Shown here piece after piece: positions 15,848 through 24,053 of a stretch of DNA of 64,000 bases. Below the pieces are notes generated by a model that saw only the letters and a list, made by a program, of their open reading frames with translations, was not told the origin of the DNA and did not search any database. Made by a program: the position numbers and the translations under genes. Origin of the DNA: JAMXLO01 sp963832895 (GTDB lineage Bacteria; Pseudomonadota; Alphaproteobacteria; Acetobacterales; Acetobacteraceae); NCBI GenBank assembly GCA_963832895.1, contig CAWHVQ010000014.1, forward strand, positions 62,001-126,000. The letters are read 5' to 3'. The first letter of the stretch is position 1. Every line of letters starts with the position of its first letter.

Positions 15848-16256
15848 AGAAATGCGAGCCATGCTTTCGGGTATCGACCTATTCCGCACTGCGGCAGACC
15901 GTATGCGCTATCTCACCCAGCGCCAGACGGTGATAAGCCGCAATATCGCGAACGCGGACACGCCAGGTTACAAGGCGTTGGATGTCCCCGCTTTCACGCC
16001 CACCGGCGCCACGACGGGTCCTCTGGCTCTGGCCCGTACCGATCCGGGCCATCTCAGCTCGCCGAATGTCGCCGCGGCAGCCACGGGGCAGCCGCTAGAG
16101 TCCAGCCTTTACGGCGAAAAGCCGAACGGCAACTCCGTCTCGCTCGAGGAGCAGATGGTCAAGACGGCCGATGTGGCGAATTCCTTCGCTCTCGCCTCCG
16201 CGGCCTACTCGAAAAGCATCAGCCTGATGAAAATCGGCATCGACAACGGCCGATGA
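15819..16256 (+). CDS. flgB: Flagellar proximal rod protein FlgB
   Basis: The 145-residue rod protein has the family start LFRTAADRMRYLTQRQ, the ISRNIANADTPGYKA motif shared by axial proteins and a C-terminal helix (TADVANSFALASAAYSKS). It polymerises in the periplasm at the base of the rod. ATG 15819 is the longest option; in-frame ATGs at 15852 and 15861 match FlgB starts better and may be the real ones. It overlaps flgC by ATGA. Confidence 0.92.
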   Translation: MQAVDDPLSQEMRAMLSGIDLFRTAADRMRYLTQRQTVISRNIANADTPGYKALDVPAFTPTGATTGPLALARTDPGHLSSPNVAAAATGQPLESSLYGEKPNGNSVSLEEQMVKTADVANSFALASAAYSKSISLMKIGIDNGR

Positions 16257-16693
16257 GCAGCATCACCCCCGTCACCGGCCTGGGCGCCCTCTCCCAGACC
16301 ATCGCCACGGCAGCGTCAGGTATGCGGGCTCAGACGCTGCGCCTGCGCGCCGTGGCTGAAAATCTCGCGAACGCCAACTCCACGGCCGCCACGCCGGGCG
16401 ACACCCCCTACCAGCGCAAGATGACGACATTCGAGCAGGCGGTGGACAAAGCAACTGGCGCTGCCATCGTGCGGACCGGTCGGACAGTGCTCGACAACAC
16501 ACCGTTTCGCACCGTCTATGACCCCTCCCACCCGGCCGCCGGTCCCGACGGCTACGTGAAGCTGCCCAACGTGTCCGAGGTGGTCGAGGCGGCCGATATG
16601 CGCGAAGCGGAACGCTCGTACGAGGCCAACCTCGCGACGCTGACCGAAGCGCGCAGCATGTTTGCCAAAACCCTTGACATCCTGAAGTCATGA
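16253..16693 (+). CDS. flgC: Flagellar proximal rod protein FlgC
   Basis: The 146-residue rod protein shows ALSQTIATAASGMRAQTLRL, a LANANSTA motif and the C-terminal AERSYEANLATLTEARSM with a final KTLDILK. It overlaps flgB and fliE by ATGA on either side, so the three are tightly coupled. It functions as part of the proximal rod with FlgB, FlgF and FliE. Confidence 0.95.
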   Translation: MSSITPVTGLGALSQTIATAASGMRAQTLRLRAVAENLANANSTAATPGDTPYQRKMTTFEQAVDKATGAAIVRTGRTVLDNTPFRTVYDPSHPAAGPDGYVKLPNVSEVVEAADMREAERSYEANLATLTEARSMFAKTLDILKS

Positions 16694-16986
16694 CCCCCCT
16701 CGCCCCCATCGGCCAGGTCCTCTCGGCCTACAGCACGAGCCGAACCCGCCCGGCCGCCGAGACCGGCGAGACCGGCTTCGGCACGATGGTCGCCGACGCG
16801 GCGCAATCCGCGCTCAATACCGTTCGGCAGTCCGAACAGACCACGGTCAACGCCGTCGCAGGCAAGGCCGATGTGCAGGACGTCGTGACGGCGCTCGGCG
16901 ACGCCGAGGTCACCATGCAGACTGTGGTCGCGGTCCGCGACAAGATCCTCGGCGCCTACAACGACATCATGAAGATGTCGATCTGA
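16690..16986 (+). CDS. fliE: Hook-basal body protein FliE
   Basis: The 98-residue protein joins the MS ring to the rod. It contains GFGTMVADAAQSALNTVRQSE and the C-terminal VTMQTVVAVRDKILGAYNDI, both typical of FliE. The start overlaps the flgC stop by ATGA, and its stop overlaps the fliQ start by TGATG. Confidence 0.93.
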   Translation: MTPLAPIGQVLSAYSTSRTRPAAETGETGFGTMVADAAQSALNTVRQSEQTTVNAVAGKADVQDVVTALGDAEVTMQTVVAVRDKILGAYNDIMKMSI

Positions 16987-17249
16987 TGAATGAAGGCGAC
17001 GTCATCGAGATCGTGCGCAGTGGCTTCTATGCCTCGCTGCTCGCCGCCGGTCCCGCGTTGCTCGGTGCCCTGCTGACCGGACTCGTCATCAGCATCATGC
17101 AGGCGCTGACCCAGGTGCAGGAGATGACGCTCGCCTACATCCCGAAGATCTTCGTGACCTTGTTGGTCACCATGCTCTTCCTGCCGCTCTCCTTCGCCGC
17201 GCTGCGCTCTTACATGGACCAGGTCATGCAGTTGATCGTGGGCATCTGA
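16986..17249 (+). CDS. fliQ: Export apparatus protein FliQ
   Basis: The 87-residue protein has the two transmembrane helices of FliQ (about 15-40 and 52-76) and the conserved LISIMQALTQVQEMTLAYIPK-like loop. It is part of the inner-membrane export gate with FliP and FliR. Upstream coupling to fliE and a 4-base gap to flhA show it belongs to the same operon. Confidence 0.95.
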   Translation: MNEGDVIEIVRSGFYASLLAAGPALLGALLTGLVISIMQALTQVQEMTLAYIPKIFVTLLVTMLFLPLSFAALRSYMDQVMQLIVGI

Positions 17250-17253
17250 GGCC

Positions 17254-19364
17254 GTGTCCGCGACGACACCGCAGTCGACCGCTGGACTGCTCGGACTGAT
17301 CGCATCGCGACTGCGCAGCGGTCTGCAGCACCAGGACCTCCTGTTTGCCGGCGCGCTGACGCTGCTGGTAGCAGTGCTCGTGCTGCCAATGCCGACCTGG
17401 GTGGTCGATATCGGCCTGTCCACCTCGATCACCCTCTCTGTGCTGATCCTGATGGTGGCAATCTGGATCGAGAAGCCGCTCGACTTCTCCAGCTTCCCGA
17501 CCGTGCTGCTGGTCGCCACGCTGCTGCGCCTTGCGCTCAACCTCGCCACCGTGCGGCTGATCCTGGCCGGCGGCCACAAGGGTCTTGGCGCCGCCGGTTC
17601 GGTGATCAAGGGCTTCGCCGCCTTCGTGGTCGGCGGTGACTTCGTCATCGGTGTCGTGCTGTTTGCCATCCTGGTGGTGATCAACTTCATGGTCATCACC
17701 AAGGGTGCCGGCCGCATCGCCGAAGTGGCAGCACGCTTCTCGCTCGATGCCATGCCGGGCAAGCAGATGGCAATCGACGCCGACCTCTCCGCCGGAATGA
17801 TAACCGAGGAAGACGCCCGCCGGCGTCGCAAGGAACTCGAAGAGGAAAGCTCGTTCTTCGGCGCCATGGACGGCGCCTCGAAATTCGTGCGCGGCGACGC
17901 GATCGCAGCGATCATCATCACTCTGGTCAATGCGATCGGCGGCATCGTGGTCGGCATGCTGCGCCACGGCCTCACCATCGACAAGGCGGCCACCTTCTAC
18001 ACGACGCTGACCATCGGCGACGGCATCGTCAGCCAGATCCCCGCACTGATCGTCAGTCTCGGAGCCGGCATGCTGGTGTCGAAGGGCTCGGTGCGCGGCT
18101 CTGCGCACAGCACGTTCATCTCCCAGCTCGGCGGCCACGCCAAGCCGCTGTTCCTCGCCTCGGGTCTCGCCGCACTGTTCGCACTACTGCCCGGATTGCC
18201 ATTCCTGCCGTTCGCCGCGCTGTCGCTTGCATGCAGTGGCGGTGCCGTGCTGGCGCGCCGCGCGGCCGAACGCCGCGCCAAAGCCGCAGCCGCCGCAGCA
18301 CGCACCGAGGAGAAAGTCGGCAGCTCACGCGACGAACCGATCGCCGACATGATGCGGGTCGATGACATCAGGATCGAACTCGGCATGGGGCTGGTCTCGC
18401 TCACCTCCGGCCCGGACGGCGGTCTCACCGAAAAGATCCGCAAGCTGCGCCGCTCCATCGCGCTCGACTACGGCTTCCTGCTTCCGGCCGTGCGCCTCAA
18501 GGACAACATGGACCTCGATGCCGGCGAGTATTCGCTGCAGCTGATGGGCGTCGAGATCGCGCGCGAGCAGATGATGATCGGACGGCTGCTGGCCTTCTCG
18601 CCCGGCGGTGATCCACTGCTCGTCGCCGGCACAGATACCACCGAGCCATCATTCCGCATCCCGGCGCGCTGGATCGACCCGGCTTTGCGGCAGGACGCGA
18701 TCCGCCAGGGCCTGACGGTGGTCGATGCCGAGACGGTGCTCACCACGCATCTGTCCGAAACGGTGAAGGCGCACATGAGTTCAGCTCATGACGTATGCCG
18801 CGACACGCAAACTTCTGGATGGCCTTGGTCAGGAAAACCAAAAGCTGGTGCAGGACCTGGTGCCGGCAGTGCTGCCGATGACAACGGTGCAGAAGGTGCT
18901 GGCCACCCTGCTGGCCGAACGCGTGTCCATTCGTCATCTCGCGTTGATTCTGGAAGCGTTGCACGAGGCCGCCGGCTTCACCCGCAATGTCCGGCTGATC
19001 ACCGAGCACGTTCGCGCCCGGCTCGCGCTACAGATCTGCAAGACGCTGCAGGGCGAAGATGGCTTCATTGCCGTCATGCCGCTGTCGCAGGGATGGGAGC
19101 GCGAGATCAACGAGGCGATCATCGTGGATGGCGATCAGCGCAGCTTCGGTACTGGCGCCCTCGCGCACTCAGGAATTCATCCAGACGGTACGCACCAAGC
19201 TGGCCGAGGTCTCGGCGCGCGGCACTTGGCCCGCTGTTCTCACCAGCACCGAGGCGAGACCGTTCGTGCGCAGCCTGGTCGAACGCATCAACCCGACCAT
19301 TGCGGTGCTTTCGCACGCTGAGATCCATTCCCGCGCCAGGCTGCGGACGCTGGAGCAGATCTGA
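17254..19364 (+). CDS. flhA: Export gate protein FlhA, two +1 frameshifts as given
   Basis: FlhA is the membrane and cytoplasmic-ring part of the export gate. The frame from GTG 17254 gives the membrane half (helices to about residue 330, with VVINFMVITKGAGRIAEVAA) and linker. It leaves frame near 18777-18782 and continues in the next frame with TYAATRKLLDGLGQENQKL; it shifts again near 19145-19153 into LAPSRTQEFIQTVR and ends at 19364. Removing one base at each site gives an intact protein of about 702 residues, normal for FlhA. The first site repairs to AHMSQLMTY if GAGTTC is read as GAGTC. Sequencing error or real decay cannot be told apart from the sequence alone. Confidence 0.88.
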
Positions 19365-19384
19365 GAACCTGCATGGCATCTTGT

Positions 19385-19475
19385 CATTGCGAGGGGTGTA
19401 GCGACGCAGCAATCGCGGCCGAGGGGAGTAACCTGACCGAGATTGCTTCCGACCGCTTCCGCGGTGATCGCAATG
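19385..19475. repeat. REP-like palindrome between flhA and fliR
   Basis: Outer arms CATTGCGA (19385-19392) and TCGCAATG (19468-19475), and inner arms AGCAATC (19408-19414) and GATTGCT (19441-19447), make a nested inverted repeat. The ATTGCGAGG...GCAATC pattern is that of a widespread intergenic palindrome in alphaproteobacteria. It interrupts an otherwise tightly packed operon. Confidence 0.65.
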
Positions 19476-19485
19476 CCAGGTCGGC

Positions 19486-20250
19486 ATGATCACCCTCGAC
19501 CTCACTGACTGGCTTTCGCTCGAGATCTATCACGTGCTGCTGGTCTTCGTCCGCATCACGGCCGCGTTCCTCCTGATGCCCGGCTTCGGCGAGCCAACGG
19601 TACCGGCGCGCATCCGCATCCTTGTTGGCTTGGCGATCGCCGCCGCGGTGTCACCCGCCATCGTCGCAATGCCCACCGTCGTGCCTAATGTCTGGGCGAT
19701 TCTGCTCGGTGTCGCGGCCGAGGCCACGAGCGGCGCATTGCTTGGGGCGATTGCGCGCACCATCATCTCGGGTGTGTTGGTCGCCGGTCAGGTGATCGGC
19801 CAGAACATCGGTCTCGCCAACGTCTTCGCCACCGGCATGATCGTCGATCAGGCTGCGACGATTGGCGCCGCCGTGTATGCCGGACTGCTTGCCACGCTGT
19901 TTGCATCAGGCGGCCACCTCGCCATCCTGCGTGCGCTCGTCGGCAGCTACTCGCTAATCCCGCCGGCACACTTTCCCAGTGTCGATGCCTCCGCGCATTC
20001 CATCGTGGAGGCCGGACTTCGCAGCTTCCATCTCGCCATACAGCTTGCTTTTCCGTTCCTGCTGCTGGCGTTCGTGTTCAACGTCACGCTCGGAGCGATG
20101 AACCGCGCACTGCCCTCCATGCCCGTCTTCATGATCGCAAGCCCCGCGCTGGTGGCGGCCGGTCTCTACCTGCTGGCGGCGACGATGCCCGGCATTCTGG
20201 ACGCAAGCCTGACGGCATGGACCGACCTCCCCTCGCTGCTTGCGCGCTGA
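19486..20250 (+). CDS. fliR: Export apparatus protein FliR
   Basis: The 254-residue polytopic membrane protein has the FliR start with VLLVFVRITAAFLLMPGFGE, a VAGQVIGQNIGLANVF segment and PVFMIASPALVAAGLYLL near the end. It forms the export gate with FliP and FliQ. ATG 19486 follows the REP-like palindrome; fliR and flhB are 3 bases apart. Confidence 0.93.
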   Translation: MITLDLTDWLSLEIYHVLLVFVRITAAFLLMPGFGEPTVPARIRILVGLAIAAAVSPAIVAMPTVVPNVWAILLGVAAEATSGALLGAIARTIISGVLVAGQVIGQNIGLANVFATGMIVDQAATIGAAVYAGLLATLFASGGHLAILRALVGSYSLIPPAHFPSVDASAHSIVEAGLRSFHLAIQLAFPFLLLAFVFNVTLGAMNRALPSMPVFMIASPALVAAGLYLLAATMPGILDASLTAWTDLPSLLAR

Positions 20251-20253
20251 CCC

Positions 20254-21339
20254 ATGGCCGAAGACCAGCACGAAGAACGGACACTCGACGCCACGGCGCG
20301 CAAGCTGGAGCAGGCGCGCGAGCGTGGCGAGGTGCCGATCTCGCGCGAAGGTTCCACCGCCGGTATCTACATCGCCACCCTCGTCGGCATCGTACTGACC
20401 GGCGGCCTGATCGCGCGCCATCTCGGTGAAATCGTTCTGCCCATGCTGGAACGACCGGAAACGCTGTTGGACGCGACGCCGCAGGGCTGGACCGACGCAG
20501 GCAGTGCCGTGGCAATCGCCATCGCACTTGCCATCGTGCCCTTCTTCGCCCTTGTCGTCACCGGCGCGCTGCTTCCCTACCTACTGCAGAACTCGATCGC
20601 CGTCTCGGCCGAGCGGATGATTCCAAAATTCTCCCACCTGTCGCCGATGCGCGGGATCAAGCGCATCTTCGGCCTGCGCACGCTGTTCGAGATGGCCAAG
20701 AGCATGGTGAAACTCGTCGCCGTCGGCGTCGCCTGCTTCGTGGTCGTGCTGCCGCTCTACCGGAACGCGGCGAGCCTGGTTTCCGTCGAAGTCCCCTCGA
20801 TGTCGGCGATGTTGCAGCAGTCACTGGTGTCGGTGCTGTTGGCCACGACGTTGGTCGCGGTGTTGGTTGCCGGGATCGATGTTCCCTACCAGCACTGGGC
20901 CTGGCGCCGCCGCATGCGCATGAGCGTCGAGGAGATGCGCAAGGAACTGCGCGAGTCTGAAGGCGATCCGCAAATCAAGGCGCGCCAGCGTCGGTTGCGC
21001 CAGAAGCGCGCGCAGCGGCGCATGATGCGCGACGTCCCGCAGGCCACCGTGGTGATCACGAACCCCACCCACTTCGCCATCGCGCTACGCTACCAACGCG
21101 GCAAGGATCCCGCGCCTCTCGTGGTCGCCAAGGGCGCCGATCTGGTCGCCGCGCGAATCCGCGAGGTTGCCCGCGAGCATGACGTCGCGGTTGTCGAGAA
21201 CCCGCCGCTGGCCCGAGCGCTGCACGCCACCGTGGAAATCGGCGAGGTCATTCCGCAGGAGCATTTCGAGGCGGTCGCCCGGATCATCGGCCTGATCTGG
21301 GCGCAGCGCAGCGAGCGTCCTGCTCTGCCGCCAGCCTGA
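20254..21339 (+). CDS. flhB: Export substrate-specificity switch FlhB
   Basis: The 361-residue protein has four membrane helices in its first 215 residues and a cytoplasmic domain with the NPTH self-cleavage site (Asn270-Pro271) in ATVVITNPTHFAIALRY. Cleavage there switches export from rod/hook to filament substrates together with FliK. The N-terminal EERTLDATARKLEQARERGE is characteristic. It is the last gene of the flgB operon and converges with motE. Confidence 0.96.
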   Translation: MAEDQHEERTLDATARKLEQARERGEVPISREGSTAGIYIATLVGIVLTGGLIARHLGEIVLPMLERPETLLDATPQGWTDAGSAVAIAIALAIVPFFALVVTGALLPYLLQNSIAVSAERMIPKFSHLSPMRGIKRIFGLRTLFEMAKSMVKLVAVGVACFVVVLPLYRNAASLVSVEVPSMSAMLQQSLVSVLLATTLVAVLVAGIDVPYQHWAWRRRMRMSVEEMRKELRESEGDPQIKARQRRLRQKRAQRRMMRDVPQATVVITNPTHFAIALRYQRGKDPAPLVVAKGADLVAARIREVAREHDVAVVENPPLARALHATVEIGEVIPQEHFEAVARIIGLIWAQRSERPALPPA

Positions 21340-21392
21340 TCGCCACGAACCGTCGGTCCTTCCGGTACGACTACGCGCTCCACCTGCGCGTG

Positions 21393-21413
21393 CGTCGTCG
21401 CGTCATGACGACG
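21393..21413. terminator. Hairpin between convergent flhB and motE
   Basis: CGTCGTC (21393-21399) and GACGACG (21407-21413) form a 7-bp stem with a 7-base loop in the 92-base gap between converging genes. A 12-base direct repeat ACGAACCGTCGG also occurs at 21345-21356 and 21411-21422. It probably ends transcription from one or both sides; there is no T-run. Confidence 0.4.
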
Positions 21414-21431
21414 AACCGTCGGCCGTTGCTA

Positions 21432-22049
21432 TCAGCGCCGAAACCCGGCGTGGCGCTGTGCCAGCTCTTCGGTGACGGCCAGCGCGGCCTGGGGGTCCAT
21501 GCCGGCCAGGATCGGGCCCGCCGATCTGGTGTCCAGACGCTGCAGGATCGCGGCTGACTTCGCCGCATCCATCTTGCCAAGCACTGCCGCCGCCTGCGCC
21601 GGCTTCATATTCGAATACAGCCCAACCAGCAGGGTGAGATCCGCATCGGCGGCCGAGAATTCGTGCGCGGCAAGAGCTTCCACCTCATGCCGCAGGCGTT
21701 CCAGTTCGCCGATTTCGCGCCGGGCGAGTTGTTCGGCCGCCGCAACCTGAGCCGCCCGCGTCTGCAGGTCATGCTCACGGCGGTCCAGCTCTGCCTGCCG
21801 GCGCGAAACCTCCTGCAGCAGCCTGCCGTCGATGATCGGCGTGTTTTCGGATGCAGCCGCCCGCGCCGGCGGGTCGGATGGCGGCTGCACCGGAGCCGGC
21901 GCCGGGGCCGGTTGGGCCACTGCGTGTGCGATTGGCGACAGGCCATGCCATTGCTGCAACAAATCTGCGGCCCGCCAGGGCAGCAACAGCGCCAGACCAG
22001 CCGTTGCCAGCGGCAGCGAATATCCCGGCTTCAGCGGTTTGATCCGCAT
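21432..22049 (-). CDS. motE: Flagellar motility protein MotE-like
   Basis: The 205-residue protein has a short cytoplasmic start, one transmembrane or signal helix (about 12-30), a Pro/Ala-rich linker, a coiled coil (LQEVSRRQAELDRREHDLQ onward) and a C-terminal MgtE-N-like domain (LLVGLYSNMKPAQAAAVLGK, AAILQRLDTRSAGPILAGM). This is the layout of MotE, the periplasmic chaperone of MotC in rhizobia. No motC is seen here. It starts 5 bases after the DUF6468-type gene stops, as the last gene of the fliL operon. Confidence 0.7.
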   Translation of the reverse strand: MRIKPLKPGYSLPLATAGLALLLPWRAADLLQQWHGLSPIAHAVAQPAPAPAPVQPPSDPPARAAASENTPIIDGRLLQEVSRRQAELDRREHDLQTRAAQVAAAEQLARREIGELERLRHEVEALAAHEFSAADADLTLLVGLYSNMKPAQAAAVLGKMDAAKSAAILQRLDTRSAGPILAGMDPQAALAVTEELAQRHAGFRR

Positions 22050-22053
22050 GGCG

Positions 22054-22458
22054 TCACGCTTCCGCGCCGGCGCGTTCCGCGAAGCCCTTCGGCTCCACCA
22101 GCTCGCGTGGCAGCGCAGCAGCCCGCGCACCCTCCAGGCGGCGATGCTGGCGAAGCAGCCGATCGAGCGCCGATGCCGTCTCCTCGGCCGTACGGTTGGC
22201 GGACGCCAACTCCACCGACATCCGGCGCGATGCAGCCAGGCGCACCTCTACGGTCGCCAGCTCAGTTTGCAACCGCTGGGCGAATCCATCCGCAATGTCC
22301 ACCATGCGCCCGACCGAGGCATCCAGCGCCGGCAGCACCCGGCCGGCATCCGCGAGGGCACGCCGCAGCCGATGCAGCCTGACGTGCAGCAGGACCGAAT
22401 GCAGCGCGACCATGGCAAGGAGCACAAAGCCTGCGGCGTTTAGCAAGAAATACAGCAT
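22054..22458 (-). CDS. DUF6468-type flagellar membrane protein
   Basis: The 134-residue protein has one N-terminal membrane helix (LLNAAGFVLLAMVALHSVLL) and then a long charged helix likely to form a coiled coil (SVGRMVDIADGFAQRLQTEL, ASALDRLLRQHRRLEGARA). It resembles the DUF6468 proteins found between fliM and motE in alphaproteobacterial flagellar operons. GAGGAG precedes ATG 22458. Function is unknown; its position points to a stator or basal-body accessory role. Confidence 0.6.
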   Translation of the reverse strand: MLYFLLNAAGFVLLAMVALHSVLLHVRLHRLRRALADAGRVLPALDASVGRMVDIADGFAQRLQTELATVEVRLAASRRMSVELASANRTAEETASALDRLLRQHRRLEGARAAALPRELVEPKGFAERAGAEA

Positions 22459-22492
22459 GATGGGATTCTCCTCGAGCTGTTCGGGTGATCGA

Positions 22493-23398
22493 TCAGGTGG
22501 TCTTCGGCCAGTCCTCAGCGAACCGGCGCGCGTCGACGTGCAGCGCGATGCGGCCATCCTTTTCGGCGATGCGCGCGTCCAGCACAGGAAGCCCGCGGCA
22601 AAGCAGTTCGATCGGTTCGTCGTGCCGGCAGTTGAGCGGCAAGGTCGAACCAATGCGCCAGCGCAGTACCTCGGACGTCAAGGCGCGGCGGCTTTCGACG
22701 ACAGCACGCAGCGTTACCTTCGCATGCGGAAGTTCCGCGCGCAGGTGTGCCTGCCAACCGGCATCCCCGCCTGGTTTGCGATCGGAGATGTCCTGCGTGA
22801 GACGATCCTTCACTGGGTCAAGCGTCGCCAGCGGGATCATGAAATCGACAACGCCACGATGGCTCGCCACGGACACTTCGGCGCGGAACGCGACAGCCGC
22901 AGCAGACGGCTTGGCAATCGCTGCGCTGGCGGGCGCGGTCTCGGTGCGCTCCAGCAGGCAATCCACGCGACTGACCGGTTCGAAGGCACGGCTGAGATCG
23001 CGTGCGAGCACATCCGTCACTAGCCGCTCCACGACCGCCCGCTCGATCGCGGTGCAAGGCCGGGACAGACCCTCCTGGGTTTGATTGCGACGGCCGCCCA
23101 ACAACAGCCCGATTGCCGCACCTATCAGGCCACCATCAAGCGCGGCCAGGCAGTACCCGTCCCACGGTTCCATGCGAATTACCGCGATGACGCTCGGCAA
23201 CGGCAAGCCGGCGAGGTAGTCGCGGACACGAATGGCGCGCGGCCGCTCGGCAGTAACCTCGGCTTCCTCGCCGGAGATCGCCCTCAGGCTTGCGGTCATG
23301 TGCTGTGCCAGCCGCTCTACCACGATGCGAAGCGCCGGCAGACGCTCGATTGCCGGCATCGCCACAGCGATCAGGGCGTTGATCCCCGTAGCGTTCAT
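22493..23398 (-). CDS. fliM: Flagellar motor switch protein FliM
   Basis: The 301-residue protein matches FliM in its middle domain (AIERLPALRIVVERLAQHM, LPLPSVIAVIRMEPWDGYCL, GGLIGAAIGLLLGGR) and has a C-terminal SpoA-like domain (RGLPVLDARIAEKDGRIALH). The usual N-terminal CheY-binding segment is very short. It forms the C ring with FliG and FliN and sets rotation direction. It overlaps fliL by ATGA. fliN lies in another operon (26236). Confidence 0.85.
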   Translation of the reverse strand: MNATGINALIAVAMPAIERLPALRIVVERLAQHMTASLRAISGEEAEVTAERPRAIRVRDYLAGLPLPSVIAVIRMEPWDGYCLAALDGGLIGAAIGLLLGGRRNQTQEGLSRPCTAIERAVVERLVTDVLARDLSRAFEPVSRVDCLLERTETAPASAAIAKPSAAAVAFRAEVSVASHRGVVDFMIPLATLDPVKDRLTQDISDRKPGGDAGWQAHLRAELPHAKVTLRAVVESRRALTSEVLRWRIGSTLPLNCRHDEPIELLCRGLPVLDARIAEKDGRIALHVDARRFAEDWPKTT

Positions 23399-23922
23399 GC
23401 CAGGACCAGACCGGTGATCAGCACGTCGGCCACCACGCCAGGGCCGAACACAAGGTTCAGCCGCCGGTAAAGGTCCGCGCGCATCCGGTCGATCGCCAAG
23501 CCACCGTCCAGTTCGCCGTCCCGCAGCGTGCGCAGATAGGTCAGCAGTGCATCATAGACGCGGGGCGACAGAAACTGGCTCACGGGCATGTCAGCCGCGG
23601 TTTTCGCAAGCTCAATCGACATCCGGATCCGCATCTGTCGGCTGTGGCCGCCGTTCGCTAACGTCACCGCCATCTCCGGCATGTCGATGAACACCGGCCC
23701 GGCGGTCGCCGTCGGGCCCGGCTGAGCCTTGGTGCCAATCAGACTCTGAACGGTCTTGCCGACCTGTGGCACGAAGAAGTACGCCCCGCCACCGCCCGCG
23801 AGCAAAACCACGATTCCTGCCGCGGCCAGTAACATCCCACGGCGTCCTTTGCGACGAGGCGCCGGCGCATTCTCGGCCGGCGCGCCGTCGCCCTGTATCT
23901 CGTCCCGCCCGGCTTCTGCCAC
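23395..23922 (-). CDS. fliL: Basal-body protein FliL
   Basis: The 175-residue protein has a Pro-rich cytoplasmic N-terminus, a single membrane helix (about 30-51) and a periplasmic FliL domain (DMPEMAVTLANGGHSRQMRI, FLSPRVYDALLTYLRTLRDG) ending in VVADVLITGLVLA. FliL associates with the stators. It is the first gene of a leftward operon fliL-fliM-DUF6468-motE and is divergent from fliF across a region with several GCGAAA boxes. A second FliL-like protein is encoded at 41319-41720. Confidence 0.9.
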   Translation of the reverse strand: MAEAGRDEIQGDGAPAENAPAPRRKGRRGMLLAAAGIVVLLAGGGGAYFFVPQVGKTVQSLIGTKAQPGPTATAGPVFIDMPEMAVTLANGGHSRQMRIRMSIELAKTAADMPVSQFLSPRVYDALLTYLRTLRDGELDGGLAIDRMRADLYRRLNLVFGPGVVADVLITGLVLA

Positions 23923-23962
23923 GGCATCGGCTCCCTCTCACAAGGTTCGTCAGCGGGCCATC

Positions 23963-24030
23963 TTTCGCAAGACCGCCTACGCGTTTCGCTATAGACGGCT
24001 TCGCGAAAATACGCTAGAGGAATTTTCGCA
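23963..24030. promoter_or_regulatory. fliL-fliF divergent region with GCGAAAAT palindrome
   Basis: GCGAAAAT (24003-24010) and ATTTTCGC (24022-24029) form a perfect 8-bp inverted pair with an 11-base spacer, and a further TTTCGCAA lies at 23963-23970. The layout suggests a dimeric regulator binding between the divergent fliL and fliF starts. No standard sigma-54 promoter fits (the nearest match has one base too many between elements). Confidence 0.45.
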
Positions 24031-24053
24031 AGAAGGAATGCCAAAAACGGGTC

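Noticed and set aside
24029..24043. Sigma-54-like TGGCAT...TTGC on the minus strand before fliL
   Set aside because: The spacing between the GG and GC elements is 13 bases where sigma-54 promoters need 12, and the -24 element lacks the usual CAC.
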